Origin: Pseudomonadota bacterium
GTDB lineage: Bacteria > Pseudomonadota > Gammaproteobacteria > Burkholderiales > Burkholderiaceae_D
Direction: 5' to 3'
DNA: 7,636 nucleotides
Assembly: GCA_023391395.1 (NCBI GenBank)
Contig: JAEWBA010000401.1
Location: 1-7,636, forward strand
Part shown: positions 7,009 through 7,636 of the stretch, one piece after another
Layout: each line of letters opens with the position of its first letter
How positions within the stretch are numbered: position 1 is the stretch's first letter
The notes under the pieces: model-generated
The model's database searches: none
Seen by the model: the letters and a program-made list of their open reading frames with translations, nothing else
Told to the model about the DNA's origin: nothing
Program-made: the position numbers and the translations under genes

Positions 7009-7242
7009 TCACAGCAATCCGTGCTGCTGCAGCTTCTTGCGCAAGGTGTTGCGGTTGATGCCGAGCATTTCCGCCGCCAGAGACTGGTTGCCGCCGGCAT
7101 GCGCCATGACCACCTCGAGGATCGGCTTCTCGACAGTGAAAACCACCATCTCGTACACATTGGACGGCTGCTGTTCGCCCAGGTCCTTGAAGTATTTTTC
7201 AAGACTCTTCTTGACGACATCCTGGATATTGTCTTTGCTCAT
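7009..7242 (-). CDS. fis: Fis family DNA-binding / nucleoid-associated protein
   Basis: Fis is a small dimeric DNA-bending protein that acts on the nucleoid, on rRNA promoters and in site-specific recombination. From ATG 7242 it is 77 residues, typical of betaproteobacterial Fis and shorter than the 98 residues of E. coli, with a reduced N-terminal arm. Residues 25-50 (QPSNVYEMVVFTVEKPILEVVMAHAG) are the dimer helices. Residues 51-71 (GNQSLAAEMLGINRNTLRKKL) are the helix-turn-helix, nearly identical to the canonical [21 protein letters not shown]. Longer in-frame starts to 7344 overlap dusB and are not conserved. dusB ends 22 bp upstream on the same strand, the dusB-fis arrangement known from many proteobacteria, so its promoter should lie upstream of dusB, outside the window. 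No Shine-Dalgarno is visible (CCGCCCCGATTGCC precedes the ATG). Identification is firm. Confidence 0.97.
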   Translation of the reverse strand: MSKDNIQDVVKKSLEKYFKDLGEQQPSNVYEMVVFTVEKPILEVVMAHAGGNQSLAAEMLGINRNTLRKKLQQHGLL

Positions 7243-7264
7243 GGCAATCGGGGCGGAGAGGGGG

Positions 7265-7636
7265 TCAGGCAGCCAGCTTTTGTTCGGCAAACGCGTATTG
7301 TAACCGTTCACCATGCTGCAATTGCGATTCGAAAAAACCGTCAACGGCAGCCAATTGCTCCTCGCAGCTTTCCAGGCGGTTCATGTGTTGCCGGAATTTT
7401 TCGCCTCCCGGCAGCCCGCGCACATACCAGCCGATATGCTTGCGCGCGGTGCGCAATCCCATGAATTCACCATAAAAGGCATAGTGCGCCTGCAGGTGCT
7501 CGCGCATCAAGGCACGCACCTCGCTCACCCGTGGCGGCGGCAAATGCCTGCCGGTACGCAAGAAATGATCGATTTCGCGGAATATCCAGGGCCGCCCCTG
7601 CGCCGCACGCCCGATCATGACTGCATCGGCTCCGGT
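7265..7636 (-). CDS. dusB: tRNA-dihydrouridine synthase B, C-terminal part (5' end outside window)
   Basis: This is the last 123 codons of DusB, an FMN-dependent enzyme that uses NADPH to reduce specific uridines in tRNA to dihydrouridine. The frame is open to the window edge at 7636 and reads TGADAVMIGRAAQGRPWIFR there, the strongly conserved phosphate-binding end of the FMN TIM barrel. The rest is the helical tRNA-binding domain, with ALMREHLQAHYAFYGE and the DusB signature LRTARKHIGWYVRGLPGG, ending QKLAA at a TGA (7265-7267). The catalytic cysteine and most of the barrel lie beyond the window. DusB proteins are usually about 320-350 residues. It is the first visible gene of the dusB-fis-purH-ruvC series, 22 bp before fis. 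Identification as DusB rather than DusA or DusC rests on these motifs and on linkage to fis. Confidence 0.96.
   Translation of the reverse strand, partial: TGADAVMIGRAAQGRPWIFREIDHFLRTGRHLPPPRVSEVRALMREHLQAHYAFYGEFMGLRTARKHIGWYVRGLPGGEKFRQHMNRLESCEEQLAAVDGFFESQLQHGERLQYAFAEQKLAA

Overview
This is a housekeeping chromosomal window of about 7.6 kb. The moderately high GC content, the protein sequences and the gene set (valS, ruvB, ruvA, ruvC, purH, fis, dusB) point to a betaproteobacterium of the order Burkholderiales, most like Oxalobacteraceae (Herbaspirillum/Collimonas type). That placement is inferred from family resemblance and not from a search. I see no rRNA, tRNA, CRISPR array, phage gene or transposase, and both window edges cut through genes.

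Layout. The left end on the + strand holds the 3' part of valS (1-834) and then a small exported DUF2147 protein (894-1349). These run head-on into a minus-strand gene for a 2-keto-4-pentenoate hydratase-like protein (1353-2177), with only 3 bp between the two stop codons. Upstream of the hydratase, on the minus strand, are ruvB (2357-3421) and ruvA (3499-4077). A + strand gene for a small membrane protein with an HELAH zinc-peptidase-like motif (4302-4763) then interrupts the series. The minus strand resumes with ruvC (4793-5335), purH (5379-6944), fis (7009-7242) and the 3' end of dusB (7265-7636). Transcription on the minus strand therefore runs dusB-fis-purH-ruvC, then past the opposed gene to ruvA-ruvB and the hydratase.

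How the genes work together. RuvA, RuvB and RuvC form the Holliday-junction branch-migration and resolution machine; here ruvC is separated from ruvAB by the opposed membrane-protein gene. dusB (tRNA dihydrouridine synthase) and fis (nucleoid protein) form a tight pair known from many proteobacteria. purH supplies the last two steps of IMP synthesis. ValS charges tRNA-Val.

The genes themselves are ordinary. The less explained signals are non-coding: a near-perfect 17-bp hairpin between fis and purH whose arms also fit the degenerate PurR half-site, a 98-bp element with 10-bp terminal inverted repeats in the ruvA/membrane-protein divergent gap, and a hairpin plus a 14-bp direct repeat in the ruvA-ruvB gap. 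Most starts also lack a Shine-Dalgarno sequence. I found no convincing new multi-gene system.
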